Below, piece by piece: positions 1 to 8,904 of a stretch of 64,000 nucleotides of DNA. The notes beneath the pieces are model-generated. The model was given only the letters and a program-made list of their open reading frames with translations. It had not been told where the DNA came from and searched no databases. Where the stretch lies: positions 6,111 through 70,110 of the forward strand of contig JBOEGH010000013.1 in NCBI GenBank assembly GCA_050633325.1. Direction: 5' to 3'. The stretch is from UBA1672 sp050633325. Lineage in GTDB: Bacteria; Pseudomonadota; Alphaproteobacteria; Micavibrionales; Micavibrionaceae. The translations under genes and the position numbers were made by a program. How positions within the stretch are numbered: position 1 is the stretch's first letter; each line of letters starts with the position of its first letter.

Positions 1-747
1 TGCTTCAGAATCAAATGCCTTATTAACCACCTTACTTTTTTCTTCAAATATCTCTCTTTTATCAAAAGTACCATTAGAAATTTTTTGAAATTTATTCTTC
101 AAACTCTCAAACGCCGGCAACATCCAATCCAGTGGTGCATCACCATAGGCTTTTTCCGAAAACAACTTACAATATGTAGAATAAACAGCATTTAAAGTAG
201 GCTGTGACCTGTAAGGTGATGAAAAATGTGGTGCAATCAAAACAGCGCCCGCATAATTATCAAGAATATTATTCGAAAAATCATCTTCAAGCATATTTGC
301 AACAAAAGCTCTACCACCAAGGGAATGTGCAAAAATAAAGTTAGGAACGCCCATTTTCAGACCCCCTTGCGGCATATCATCATTAAAGATTGCCGCCACA
401 ACTTTTCTATTATCTTGCAAATAACCTATTTCAGCACCTGGGTCTGGCAAAGAAATAATATCTATTTCAACCCCGACACGCTGCAACGCCCGTAACTGTG
501 GAGTATTATAATCAACAACGTTAGACTTAAATCCGGTTACAAATGTAATTTTAGATTGCGCCTCACCATGCGCATGCGCGCGAACCAATCCTGTTTGAAT
601 ACCCGCAGGGTCATAGTTAAAGAACTCCCAGCTATCTGGTAAATGCAATGGAACAGGACAAGAAGTTTGATAATGTGGCGACGGAAAATCATCCACACTA
701 ATAGAGCTCAAAGCACCCTCGCTTATTTTATTGGAATCTACCAACAC
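1..747 (-). CDS. Alpha/beta hydrolase, lysophospholipase-like, C-terminus cut by window edge
   Basis: An open minus-strand frame runs from a GTG codon at 747 (alternative TTG at 744) off the left edge. About 249 residues are visible. The segment FIFAHSLGG at about residues 129-137 carries a serine-hydrolase nucleophile elbow (H-S-L-G-G), which fits the alpha/beta hydrolase fold of the lysophospholipase/serine aminopeptidase S33 type. No signal peptide is visible, so it is probably cytoplasmic. The start is uncertain: there is no ATG before residue 116 and no clear ribosome binding site. The catalytic Asp and His would lie beyond the window. The substrate cannot be told. It points the same way as cysN but is separated from it by about 100 AT-rich bases. 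Confidence 0.6.
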   Translation of the reverse strand, partial: MLVDSNKISEGALSSISVDDFPSPHYQTSCPVPLHLPDSWEFFNYDPAGIQTGLVRAHAHGEAQSKITFVTGFKSNVVDYNTPQLRALQRVGVEIDIISLPDPGAEIGYLQDNRKVVAAIFNDDMPQGGLKMGVPNFIFAHSLGGRAFVANMLEDDFSNNILDNYAGAVLIAPHFSSPYRSQPTLNAVYSTYCKLFSEKAYGDAPLDWMLPAFESLKNKFQKISNGTFDKREIFEEKSKVVNKAFDSEA

Positions 748-850
748 TAACCACCCAACTATTATTTTTTTATTATAAATAGCATGTTAAACAGTGCATT
801 AGCAAAATATAACTTAAAAAACACAAGTCTTCGGTGGTTAATCCTAGTAA

Positions 851-2065
851 TTAAATTGAATTAGCACCCTGATATTGTGGTGGAATAACACGAGAGACTG
901 TACCTACGCCTGCCACTCGTTCTGTATATGGATCAATTAAAATGAACAGACCAGTTGATGGATTATTATCAAATATATCCATAGAAACAGCCTGTGATAA
1001 ATATACATTACCGGATTTCAAAACACCATTCTCACCATCGATAGACACCTGCGCCTGAGCTTCACTATGGTGCATTTTTATTATACCCTGAAAGGTGCTT
1101 TTACCCTCCATTTTCTTATCCACCCAAAGAATATCTGCATCAAAAGCATCTGCTACTGATCCCGGGTTTTCAGATCTTGATAAAACTGCGCCACGCGACA
1201 AGTCGATATCTTCAACAAGGCTCACAGATATAGCCTGCCTTCTATCCGCACGTTCAACAGGCTTACCGCTGTGATAAATACCTTTAACGGTAACCTCTTG
1301 CTCGGTTTCGATAGACCTCAACCTATCACCAACAGACAAAGGTTTCCCGTGTAACGTGCCACCATACCAACGCGTGCCTTCTCCATCTTTAATAACATGC
1401 TGTATAGGAAGCCTAAAGTTCTCATGAGACAATGTATGCTGGTCAGCACCCCTTAGGAAATCCAATATAGTTTTACCGGAATACCAAGCCATATTATCGC
1501 TTTTTGTAACAATATTATCACCTTCCAGTGCGCTAACGGGGACAAACTCAATATCACAATCAGAACTATGAACGCCAAACTCGTTTAAGTAATCACTCTT
1601 TATTTTATTATATTGCTCTTCGCTGTAATCGACTGCATCCATTTTATTGATCGCAACAAGGAATTGACGAACCCCAAAAAACTTCGCAATTTTACTATAT
1701 TCAACAGTTTGTAAGCGCACACCATGTATAGCATCAACCAAAATAACCGCAACATCAGATGTAACCGCAGCCACGGCCATGTTACGCATATATTCCAAAT
1801 GACCCGGCGTATCCGCAATGCGGTAACGACAATCTTCATAACGGAAATAGCGATGCGCGACATCAATAGTTATGCCTTGCCTGCGCTCATCTTCCAGACC
1901 GTCAGTAAATAATGAATAATCAATGTTACCCTGATCATCCCTTGCAGCCTCAATATGATCATCAGGAACAACATCAATATCATATAGCAAACGACCAATA
2001 AGAGTTGATTTACCATCATCAACATGACCACATGTCAGAAAATTTATTGTCTTATAATCTGTCAT
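851..2065 (-). CDS. cysN: Sulfate adenylyltransferase subunit 1 (GTPase subunit), CysN
   Basis: This is the GTP-hydrolysing subunit of ATP sulfurylase, which drives formation of adenosine 5'-phosphosulfate (APS) with CysD. The elongation-factor-like GTPase motifs are visible: GHVDDGKST near residue 12, DTPGH near residue 87 and NKMD near residue 142. Beta-barrel domains 2 and 3 follow. I chose the ATG at 2065 because it lies 1 base after the cysD stop and opens MTDYKTINF, as in the family. The longer frame back to 2122 would overlap cysD. At 404 residues it is shorter than E. coli CysN (about 475). It has no fused CysC kinase domain, unlike many alphaproteobacterial CysNC proteins. It is the last gene of the cysGHJIDN operon. 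Confidence 0.95.
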   Translation of the reverse strand: MTDYKTINFLTCGHVDDGKSTLIGRLLYDIDVVPDDHIEAARDDQGNIDYSLFTDGLEDERRQGITIDVAHRYFRYEDCRYRIADTPGHLEYMRNMAVAAVTSDVAVILVDAIHGVRLQTVEYSKIAKFFGVRQFLVAINKMDAVDYSEEQYNKIKSDYLNEFGVHSSDCDIEFVPVSALEGDNIVTKSDNMAWYSGKTILDFLRGADQHTLSHENFRLPIQHVIKDGEGTRWYGGTLHGKPLSVGDRLRSIETEQEVTVKGIYHSGKPVERADRRQAISVSLVEDIDLSRGAVLSRSENPGSVADAFDADILWVDKKMEGKSTFQGIIKMHHSEAQAQVSIDGENGVLKSGNVYLSQAVSMDIFDNNPSTGLFILIDPYTERVAGVGTVSRVIPPQYQGANSI

Positions 2066-2066
2066 C

Positions 2067-2975
2067 TTAGAAATATCCCATTTTCTTTTTCTGCTCCATA
2101 GCGGCCGAAGAATCTTTATCAATTAAGCGCCCCTGCCTTTCAGAATCTTTACTTTCCAATAGCTCCTGAACGATTTCCTCTAATGTCTCAGCATCAGAAG
2201 GCATCGCCGCGGTTAACGGATAACATCCCAGCGTTCTAAACCTTACTTTTTTATTTTGAATTTCACTTTTATCTTCAATTGGCAAGCGATCATCATCAAC
2301 ACGTATCAACATTCCATCGCGCTCTACGACCGGTTGTTCCTTTGCAAAATACAAAGACACCAATTCAATTTGCTCATGCAGAATATATTCCCACACATCT
2401 TGTTCTGTCCAATTAGATAACGGTGAAACACGAGAGCTGAACCCTTGTGGCAAACGTGTATTAAACAACCAACCAAATTCAGGTTGCTGATTTTTAGGAT
2501 CCCAAGCATGAAAACGATTTCGTGTAGAAAATATACGCTCTTTCGCTCTGGATTTTTCCTCATCACGGCGCGCACCAATCAAAATATAGTCAAACTTATG
2601 CTGATCCAGCGCTTGTTTAAGGCCATCAGTCTTCATAACATTCGTGTAATGCTTGCTGCCGTGATCAAATGGGTTAATACCCTCTTCTATACCTTCAGGA
2701 TTGCTGTGTACGATCAGTTGCAGTCCCTTTTCCTTTGCAACACGATCACGAAACGCGATCATCTCTTTAAACTTCCATGTCGTATCAACATGTAATAACG
2801 GCACAGGCGGGGTGGCAGGTGCAAACGCCTTCATCAACAAATGCAAAAGAACACTGGAATCTTTACCGATTGAATATAAGAACACCGGATTTTCCGCGAC
2901 AGCGATAGCCTCACGAATGATATAAATCGCTTCATCTTCCAATTCTTGTAAATATGAGGGTAACGGCTTGCTCAT
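2067..2975 (-). CDS. cysD: Sulfate adenylyltransferase subunit 2, CysD
   Basis: Catalytic subunit of ATP sulfurylase, converting ATP and sulfate to APS and pyrophosphate in the cytoplasm. The PP-loop SIGKDSSVLLHLL lies near residue 36, and the family's RRDEEKSRAKERIFS segment and the FNTRLPQGFSSRVSPLSNWTE-type region (about 170-190) are present. The length of 302 residues is normal for CysD. Its ATG overlaps the cysI stop in an ATGA (2972-2975), and cysN starts 1 base after its own stop, so translation of the three genes is probably coupled. The pyrophosphate released is a substrate of the inorganic pyrophosphatase encoded at 59.7 kb. Confidence 0.96.
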   Translation of the reverse strand: MSKPLPSYLQELEDEAIYIIREAIAVAENPVFLYSIGKDSSVLLHLLMKAFAPATPPVPLLHVDTTWKFKEMIAFRDRVAKEKGLQLIVHSNPEGIEEGINPFDHGSKHYTNVMKTDGLKQALDQHKFDYILIGARRDEEKSRAKERIFSTRNRFHAWDPKNQQPEFGWLFNTRLPQGFSSRVSPLSNWTEQDVWEYILHEQIELVSLYFAKEQPVVERDGMLIRVDDDRLPIEDKSEIQNKKVRFRTLGCYPLTAAMPSDAETLEEIVQELLESKDSERQGRLIDKDSSAAMEQKKKMGYF

Positions 2976-4666
2976 GAATTTTTCTCCTGATCTGCACCTA
3001 CAAATACTTTCCCTTTAAAATGGGTGCGGTGCATATAATCGCCAAATCTTTCATTATCATTAGACTGATCCACAAACTCCGCGAACAAACCATCCAGAGT
3101 TTCCAAGATTTCCGCTTCATCGACCTCTTCCTTGTAAACCTGGTTTAGGCGCTCTCCCTCATAGTCACCACCCAAACGCATTGCGTATTTTCCTGCGGCC
3201 TTACCAACAAAACCAATTTCCGCCAGATATGGACGACCACAACCATTCGGACAACCGGTCATACGAATTGTAATAGGCGTATCTTTAAAGCCATGCTTTT
3301 CCTGTAAAGCATCTATTTTACATACCAAATCAGGAAGATACCTTTGCCCTTCTGCCAAAGCCAAAGGGCAAGTTGGCAAAGCAACACAGGCAATCGCCTC
3401 CTGACGAGATTTGGAATATTGACCATGCGATATTCCGTGCTTTGCCAACAAAGCGTCAATCTCTGCCTTATCTTTTGCATCCACATAAGTCAGCATAACA
3501 TTCTGGTTTCCCGTGAAACGTACGCCACATTTACCAGTCTCTGCTATTTCCAACATTGCTGATTTAATATTATAGCCATCAAAGTCCCGCACGAGGCCGT
3601 TTTCAACAAAAATACCATAATGCCATTTACCTTGATAATCTTCGACCCAACCGAAGGCATCACCACGGTAAGTAAATTCATACGGCTTTGCTTCATCAAG
3701 CTTATATTCACAACGTTTTTCTATTTCTGCCTTGAACCAATCAACACCTAAACGATCAACAGTATATTTAAGACGCGACAGCTTACGATCTTCACGATTT
3801 CCGTGATCGCGTTGAATTGCCAAAATCTGCCACAGGGTGTCTAACGTCTTTTCCTTGGGCACAAACCCAATAACATCACCACGGCGCGGATATGTAGCAT
3901 TATTACCATGCGTAGCCCCCAGACCACCACCAATAGCAAGATTAAATCCAAGGAACTCATCCCCTTCACCAATCGCGATTAAGCCAATATCATTCGCAAA
4001 CACATCATTTTCATTATGTGGTGGCAGAGCAATCGCAATCTTAAATTTACGCGGAAGGTAACGATCTTGGTATAATGGGTCTTCTTCTGCCGGCTTATCC
4101 GCTGCAAGCTTTTCCCCATCCAGCCACACCTCACGAAACGCGCCAGTTTTAGGTAAAAGATGCAGGCTTATATCATCGGCAAATTTAAACACTTCCTCAT
4201 GATATGCTGCCAGTGCAGGGTTTGCGCCGCACATAACATTCCTGTTTACATCACCACATGCGGCAATACTATCCAGCCCTAAAACATCAAAATCCTTCAT
4301 TGTCGGTTTCATACGAGCCTTAACAATACCGTGAAATTGTATCGTCTGGCGTGTAGTTATCTTAATAATGCCTGTGGCATTTCTATCACAGCTTTCCTGA
4401 AGCTTCACCCATTGATGCGCTGTGATGTCACCACCGGCAATACGCAGTCTAATCATATATGAATAAGCCCATTCCAGCTTTTTACGCTCACGCTCTGCGC
4501 GACGATCACGATCATCTTGCTGATATGATCCATGGAACTTAACCAATTGCTGCTCTACATCATCAAGGCCACCTGTTATTTGGTTCGCTATCCCCTCGGA
4601 CAAAGTTCCTCGCAGGCCACGGCTTTTCGTTTTCATGCCTTCATTGGCAGATAATTTATCACTCAT
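2972..4666 (-). CDS. cysI: Sulfite reductase (NADPH) hemoprotein beta subunit, CysI
   Basis: Siroheme and [4Fe-4S] subunit that reduces sulfite to sulfide by six electrons. The cofactor cysteines are visible as CVALPTC near residue 427-433 and TGCPNGC near residue 471-475. The ferredoxin-like nitrite/sulfite reductase half-domains surround them (for example TTRQTIQFHGI at about 100). The length, 564 residues, is close to E. coli CysI (570). It lies 14 bases downstream of cysJ with the ribosome binding site AAGGATATA before the ATG, and overlaps cysD by 4 bases. Siroheme would come from cysG in the same operon. Confidence 0.97.
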   Translation of the reverse strand: MSDKLSANEGMKTKSRGLRGTLSEGIANQITGGLDDVEQQLVKFHGSYQQDDRDRRAERERKKLEWAYSYMIRLRIAGGDITAHQWVKLQESCDRNATGIIKITTRQTIQFHGIVKARMKPTMKDFDVLGLDSIAACGDVNRNVMCGANPALAAYHEEVFKFADDISLHLLPKTGAFREVWLDGEKLAADKPAEEDPLYQDRYLPRKFKIAIALPPHNENDVFANDIGLIAIGEGDEFLGFNLAIGGGLGATHGNNATYPRRGDVIGFVPKEKTLDTLWQILAIQRDHGNREDRKLSRLKYTVDRLGVDWFKAEIEKRCEYKLDEAKPYEFTYRGDAFGWVEDYQGKWHYGIFVENGLVRDFDGYNIKSAMLEIAETGKCGVRFTGNQNVMLTYVDAKDKAEIDALLAKHGISHGQYSKSRQEAIACVALPTCPLALAEGQRYLPDLVCKIDALQEKHGFKDTPITIRMTGCPNGCGRPYLAEIGFVGKAAGKYAMRLGGDYEGERLNQVYKEEVDEAEILETLDGLFAEFVDQSNDNERFGDYMHRTHFKGKVFVGADQEKNS

Positions 4667-4680
4667 GATTATATCCTTAA

Positions 4681-6165
4681 TTAATAAACGTCTTTTAAGT
4701 AACGGCCCTGCTCTTCCAAGTCGGCCAGATAGTCTTCCGCACTCTCAGTGCTTAAAGATTTTTTTTCTGAAATAATTTTTATCAATGTCTGATCGACATC
4801 CTTACTCATTGGATCTTTCGCGCCACAAACATAGATTACAGCGCCCCCATCCAACCAGTTGATAACCTCATCCGCATTTTCTTCTAATCGATTTTGCACA
4901 TAGACCTTGTGATCCTGATCTCTGGAAAATGCCAAATCAAGACGGTCAAGCGCATCAACGGCTAAATGTTCTTGCCATTCAGCCTGATAAAGGAAATCAC
5001 AATGCGCGTGTTGGTCACCAAAAACCAACCAGTTACGCCCTGATGCACCACGTTCAGAGCGCTCATAAACAAATGATCTAAACGGCGCAATACCTGTGCC
5101 CGGACCTATCATAATTGCATCTTGATCATCCGCAGGAAGGTTAAATAATTGATTTTGACTAATATAGAATTCAATTTCATCATCTTCCTTGACCTGTGAT
5201 AAAAATCCGGAAGCCAAGCCATGACCAGTGCTACCATCCTCTTTTGTATAACTAGTCAGTGAAACAGTTAGGTGAATCTCGCCCTCATGAAATGACGGCG
5301 ACGAAGCAATAGAATAAAGCCGTGGCGTAACATCATCTACCGCGACATCATCAGGCAATATAATGCCGACTGCATCCCCCGGGGTATAGACAACATCATC
5401 TTCATAAGATATTTCAATATGATAGGTCTCTTTCTTAGAACCGCGATCATTTAGATTCACAATATCGGTAACCTTACCTTTAATCGGCTCTAATCTTGTG
5501 TAACCAAGGCCTGTACGCACTTCCTGCGCTGAATTATCAAAAGATGCTGATGATTGGACTGCCCCTGTATCACCAGATAACTTATTCAAATTAGCAACAG
5601 TTTCCTCAATCCATTTCGCGGTATGCGATGCATAATCAACATCCAATAATTTAATATCTTGAAAGGCTTTTGCCCCCATACGGCTCAACTCTTTATCAAG
5701 CGTTACAATAGCACCACAGAATATCTCATAACTACTATCACCCAAGCCTAGAGCAGCATATGATAAGTTTTCCAACAGACCTTCCGGCGCATCCCCCATC
5801 AGCTCAAAAAACTTTTCCGCAGTTTCAGGCGGGGTACCCTCCCCATGCGTGCTGACTAAGAATATCGCGAACTCATCCTTTTTAAAGTCTTCAGGCTTTA
5901 AGCGGTTAACAACACTCGCCTTCGTTTTAAAACCCGCACCTTTCAATGCCTTCATAACATTTAAGGAAAGCGCTTTAGAATTACCTGTCTCAGTCGCATA
6001 ATAAACATTAACTTTCGGCTTATCCACTTGTGTTGCAACAGCACCACCAACAGAAGCATCAGCACCGGCAAGCCCCTGCAAATATCCCGATAGCCATAGA
6101 GTTTGATCCCGGCTTACGCTTCCCAGCAATGAATCCAACAGTTTTTTCTGATCAGGGTTAAGCAT
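4681..6165 (-). CDS. cysJ: Sulfite reductase flavoprotein alpha subunit, CysJ, lacking the connecting domain
   Basis: NADPH:flavin electron donor to CysI. An N-terminal flavodoxin (FMN) domain is visible at about residues 52-190 (YYATETGNS, STHGEGTPP, LGLGDSSYE). A ferredoxin-NADP reductase-like FAD/NADPH half follows (TPRLYSIASS at 280-289, IMIGPGTGIAPFRSF, VYVCGAKDPM) and ends with the family's C-terminal Tyr after RYLKDV. At 494 residues it is about 105 shorter than E. coli CysJ (599). The loss is local: GDAVG (263-267) is followed 12 residues later by TPRLYS, where E. coli CysJ has an alpha-helical connecting domain of about 110-120 residues. There is no frameshift and the frame is clean. 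It overlaps cysH by 8 bases. Confidence 0.92.
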   Translation of the reverse strand: MLNPDQKKLLDSLLGSVSRDQTLWLSGYLQGLAGADASVGGAVATQVDKPKVNVYYATETGNSKALSLNVMKALKGAGFKTKASVVNRLKPEDFKKDEFAIFLVSTHGEGTPPETAEKFFELMGDAPEGLLENLSYAALGLGDSSYEIFCGAIVTLDKELSRMGAKAFQDIKLLDVDYASHTAKWIEETVANLNKLSGDTGAVQSSASFDNSAQEVRTGLGYTRLEPIKGKVTDIVNLNDRGSKKETYHIEISYEDDVVYTPGDAVGIILPDDVAVDDVTPRLYSIASSPSFHEGEIHLTVSLTSYTKEDGSTGHGLASGFLSQVKEDDEIEFYISQNQLFNLPADDQDAIMIGPGTGIAPFRSFVYERSERGASGRNWLVFGDQHAHCDFLYQAEWQEHLAVDALDRLDLAFSRDQDHKVYVQNRLEENADEVINWLDGGAVIYVCGAKDPMSKDVDQTLIKIISEKKSLSTESAEDYLADLEEQGRYLKDVY

Positions 6166-6922
6166 TTAAATTCTCTTTTCCTTTTAAAGATGAAGCACGG
6201 ACAAGTTTTCCGTCCACTAAATGAAGCCCGCATTCCTGCGCATTATCTTGCTCCCACCACCAACGTCCTGATCTGGGGTGGTCTCCATCTTGCACTGCGC
6301 GCGTACATGGCGCACAACCAATAGAAGGGAACCCTTGATCATGAAGAACATTATACGGGACATCATATTTATTGACGAAGTCTTTGATTTCACTCTCCAA
6401 AACATCAATTAACGGATAAACTTTAATAACATTTCTGCCCGCATCCATTTCCGCTACAGGTAAGTCCCCGCGATTATTGGAATGCTCACGGCGCAGGCCA
6501 CTAATCCATATATCTGCACCATCTAACGCACGGCCTAATGGCTCCACCTTACGAACATGACAGCATGCATGGCGTTTATCAGAAGATTCAAAAAAACCAT
6601 TAACACCCTGATCTTTTACAAGGTTTTGCACCAAAACATTATTAGGGTAATGCGTATCGAAAATAATATCAGGATATCGATCTCTGGTTTTCTGTGATAC
6701 CTCGTGTGTTTGTTCGAACAATCTGCCTGTATCAATTGTAAATAATCTAATTGGCAAATCACGATCCGCAACCACATGTGTGATCGCCTGATCTTCCACA
6801 CTAAAACTAGTAGAAAATACGATATTATAATCACTATACTCAGCCAAACGTGCCAAGCGCTGCTGCCAAGATAAATCGGAAAGGTCACTTAATATATTTT
6901 GCAATAAACCCTGATCAGGCAT
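6158..6922 (-). CDS. cysH: APS reductase, [4Fe-4S] type, CysH
   Basis: Reduces adenosine 5'-phosphosulfate to sulfite and AMP using thioredoxin or a similar reductant. The protein (254 residues) has the PP-loop-like STSFSVEDQ near 37, the paired cysteines of RHACCHV at 120-121, CAPC at 203-206, and the catalytic Cys of ECGLH at 231. The CC...CxxC set is the [4Fe-4S] ligand set of assimilatory APS reductases and is absent from E. coli-type PAPS reductase, so this enzyme should use APS directly. I chose the ATG at 6922 because AAAGGAGG lies just upstream. The longer frame to 7015 would sit inside cysG. It overlaps cysG by 8 bases and cysJ by 8 bases. Confidence 0.94.
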   Translation of the reverse strand: MPDQGLLQNILSDLSDLSWQQRLARLAEYSDYNIVFSTSFSVEDQAITHVVADRDLPIRLFTIDTGRLFEQTHEVSQKTRDRYPDIIFDTHYPNNVLVQNLVKDQGVNGFFESSDKRHACCHVRKVEPLGRALDGADIWISGLRREHSNNRGDLPVAEMDAGRNVIKVYPLIDVLESEIKDFVNKYDVPYNVLHDQGFPSIGCAPCTRAVQDGDHPRSGRWWWEQDNAQECGLHLVDGKLVRASSLKGKENLNA

Positions 6923-8360
6923 ATACGACCTCCTTTTCGGGAAGGTCAGTAAAATAATTACCGGATGCTTCGGGTGCTTCTTTCCATGCATGCTGTTCAT
7001 GCCATTTAACAACATTACCTATAACCATCAAACAAGGAGAGGCGAATTTATGATCTGAATATAGATCATCAAAAGTTTCAAGTGTGGCCGGATAATCTTT
7101 ATGATGCGAAGTTGTGCCTTGCTCTACAACCAACAAAGGTGTCGATGTATCAAACCCCAATGATATAAGCTTACTACATAGTAAGGAGTAATTATTACTA
7201 CTCATATACAAGGCGAGCGTTTCATCCCTTGCATGACGCAACCCTTCCCAGAATCCTTCATCACCTATCTGGTCTTTATAAATAGATAAAAAACGTACTG
7301 ATGATGCACCGCCCCTTTCGGTTAAAGGAATACCAGCATAGGCCGCACACCCGTTAGCAGCACTAATACCAGGAACAATTTGATATGGAACGCCCATTTT
7401 GCGTGCCACTGCTATTTCCTCTGCTCCGTGAGCATAAATACCGGGATCACCACCCTTTAAGCGTACCACCATACGGTTCTTACGCAGGTGGTGCTCTATT
7501 ATTTCATCAATTTCATCTTGCTTTTTATGGTGATGACAACGCGTCTTACCAACCGCAATTTTATGCGCATCTTTACGCGCATAGTTCTCCATCAAACCTT
7601 GCGGTATCAAGCGATCATACAAAATAACATCCGCCTGCCCCAAAACTCGCACTGCCTTAATGGTTACCAAGTCAGGATTACCAGGCCCCGCACCGATTAA
7701 ATATAACGCAGCATTGCTTTCATTTGGGTATTCGCTTAACGCCTTATCAAAAGACGAATTAGCACGCGCCATATTCCCCTCAAGTATATCCTCAGAAACA
7801 TGCCCACGAATTACTTGTTCATAAAACAAGCGACGTGGCTGCAACTTTGACAGTTTTTGACGCATGGCCAGTTTTTTAACCTGCAAGAAACCGATAACCT
7901 GCTCAAACCTTGCCGGTATTAATGTTTCAATTGTCTGCTTAACCAATCGTGCTAAAACAGGTGATATACCTGATGATGAGATAGCAATTTGCAACGGCCC
8001 ACGACGTACAAGCGCAGGAAATATAAAGTCACATAACCCGGGGTTATCAACCACATTAACAAGAATATTGCGTTCACGACAATCCGAGGCTATCTGCTCA
8101 TTAACACTATCATCATCTGTTGCGGCGACTACTACTTGTCTACCGCTCAGAAGAGACACAGTATATTCTTCTTCTTTATACGCAAAACCTTGCTTCTTAC
8201 ACAGATCAACAAGCTCATCACTCAATGTCTTTGCGACCACTTCTACTTTAACATTAACACTGGAAAGGGCTTCTGTTTTTGCACATGCAATCGCTCCACC
8301 CCCAATCACCAGAACAGGGGCGTTAATGTCAGCTTTTAAAAACAAAGGTAAATACGTCAT
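6915..8360 (-). CDS. cysG: Siroheme synthase, CysG (dehydrogenase/ferrochelatase plus uroporphyrinogen-III methyltransferase)
   Basis: Trifunctional enzyme that makes siroheme from uroporphyrinogen III for CysI. The N-terminal part is the NAD-dependent precorrin-2 dehydrogenase/ferrochelatase with the Rossmann motif VIGGGAIACAK near residue 19. The C-terminal half (from about 215) is an SAM-dependent uroporphyrinogen-III C-methyltransferase with LIGAGPGNPDLVTIKA and VRLKGGDPGIYAHG. The length, 481 residues, is normal for fused CysG. It is the first gene of the minus-strand operon. The promoter is only 8 bases from the ATG, so the mRNA may be leaderless (see the regulatory entry at 8369-8418). 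Confidence 0.95.
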   Translation of the reverse strand: MTYLPLFLKADINAPVLVIGGGAIACAKTEALSSVNVKVEVVAKTLSDELVDLCKKQGFAYKEEEYTVSLLSGRQVVVAATDDDSVNEQIASDCRERNILVNVVDNPGLCDFIFPALVRRGPLQIAISSSGISPVLARLVKQTIETLIPARFEQVIGFLQVKKLAMRQKLSKLQPRRLFYEQVIRGHVSEDILEGNMARANSSFDKALSEYPNESNAALYLIGAGPGNPDLVTIKAVRVLGQADVILYDRLIPQGLMENYARKDAHKIAVGKTRCHHHKKQDEIDEIIEHHLRKNRMVVRLKGGDPGIYAHGAEEIAVARKMGVPYQIVPGISAANGCAAYAGIPLTERGGASSVRFLSIYKDQIGDEGFWEGLRHARDETLALYMSSNNYSLLCSKLISLGFDTSTPLLVVEQGTTSHHKDYPATLETFDDLYSDHKFASPCLMVIGNVVKWHEQHAWKEAPEASGNYFTDLPEKEVVYA

Positions 8361-8368
8361 AAGAAAGC

Positions 8369-8418
8369 ACTATAAATATACATTTTTTATTTGTAAATAC
8401 ATTTTTTATTTGTATAAT
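8369..8418. promoter_or_regulatory. Overlapping divergent cysG / Rrf2-cysK promoters with tandem 18-bp repeat
   Basis: The 18-mer ATACATTTTTTATTTGTA occurs twice without mismatch (8378-8395 and 8397-8414), 19 bp apart, each with a TACA...TGTA dyad. Rightward: -35 TTGTAA (8391-8396), 16-bp spacer, -10 TATAAT (8413-8418). Leftward: -35 TTTACA (8397-8392), 17-bp spacer, -10 TATAGT (8374-8369). The repeats cover the spacers and boxes of both promoters, as expected for operators of the Rrf2 protein encoded beside them. That binding is inferred, not shown. Each -10 box lies 7-8 bases from a start codon, which leaves no room for a leader. Confidence 0.7.
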
Positions 8419-8425
8419 GGCGATT

Positions 8426-8866
8426 ATGAACTTTTTACCGAACAAAGCACATTTAGGAATCAACGCAGCATTATTTGTTGCCTATCACGCAAGCAAGGAT
8501 AACCCCATCTCTGGCGCTGCTATTGCTCGCCACTATAATCTCGGCAGCAGATCACTAGAACCGGTATTGCAAACACTAGGGAATGCAGGGTTACTACAAA
8601 GCGTACGCGGACAGGCTGGTGGGTACTATATAGATTCACCAGACAAAATTAGCGTAAGGGATATTATCACCTGCTTCATAAGCAGATTACTACCTGAATG
8701 CTCTGCATTTTCGGAGTTTTCACCAGTTTTAACAAAGTTCACAGAAAAGAATTACGAACTATTTTTAAACAATATGTCAGAGGTTACGATAAAAGATTTA
8801 TGCGACGACTCTACAGAAAACAAATTACCAAAACTGCAAAAAGATATACTCTTATTTGAAATTTAA
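8426..8866 (+). CDS. Rrf2 family transcriptional regulator (CymR/IscR-like)
   Basis: A winged-helix DNA-binding protein with the Rrf2 signature: ISGAAIARHYNLGSRSLEPVLQTL as the HTH region, followed by a wing with the GLLQSVRGQAGGYYI element. It lacks the closely spaced three-cysteine [Fe-S] cluster motif of IscR, so sensing by cysteine metabolism, as in CymR, is the more likely model (inference). I favour the ATG at 8426 over the in-frame ATG at 8417, because the -10 box TATAAT (8413-8418) overlaps the latter. The transcript would then start at or next to the 8426 ATG. It lies 38 bases before cysK on the same strand and divergent from cysG, so it probably controls both cys transcripts. Confidence 0.88.
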   Translation: MNFLPNKAHLGINAALFVAYHASKDNPISGAAIARHYNLGSRSLEPVLQTLGNAGLLQSVRGQAGGYYIDSPDKISVRDIITCFISRLLPECSAFSEFSPVLTKFTEKNYELFLNNMSEVTIKDLCDDSTENKLPKLQKDILLFEI

Positions 8867-8904
8867 ATTTTGCTCATTACCACATATATAAAGGATATTT
8901 AAAT

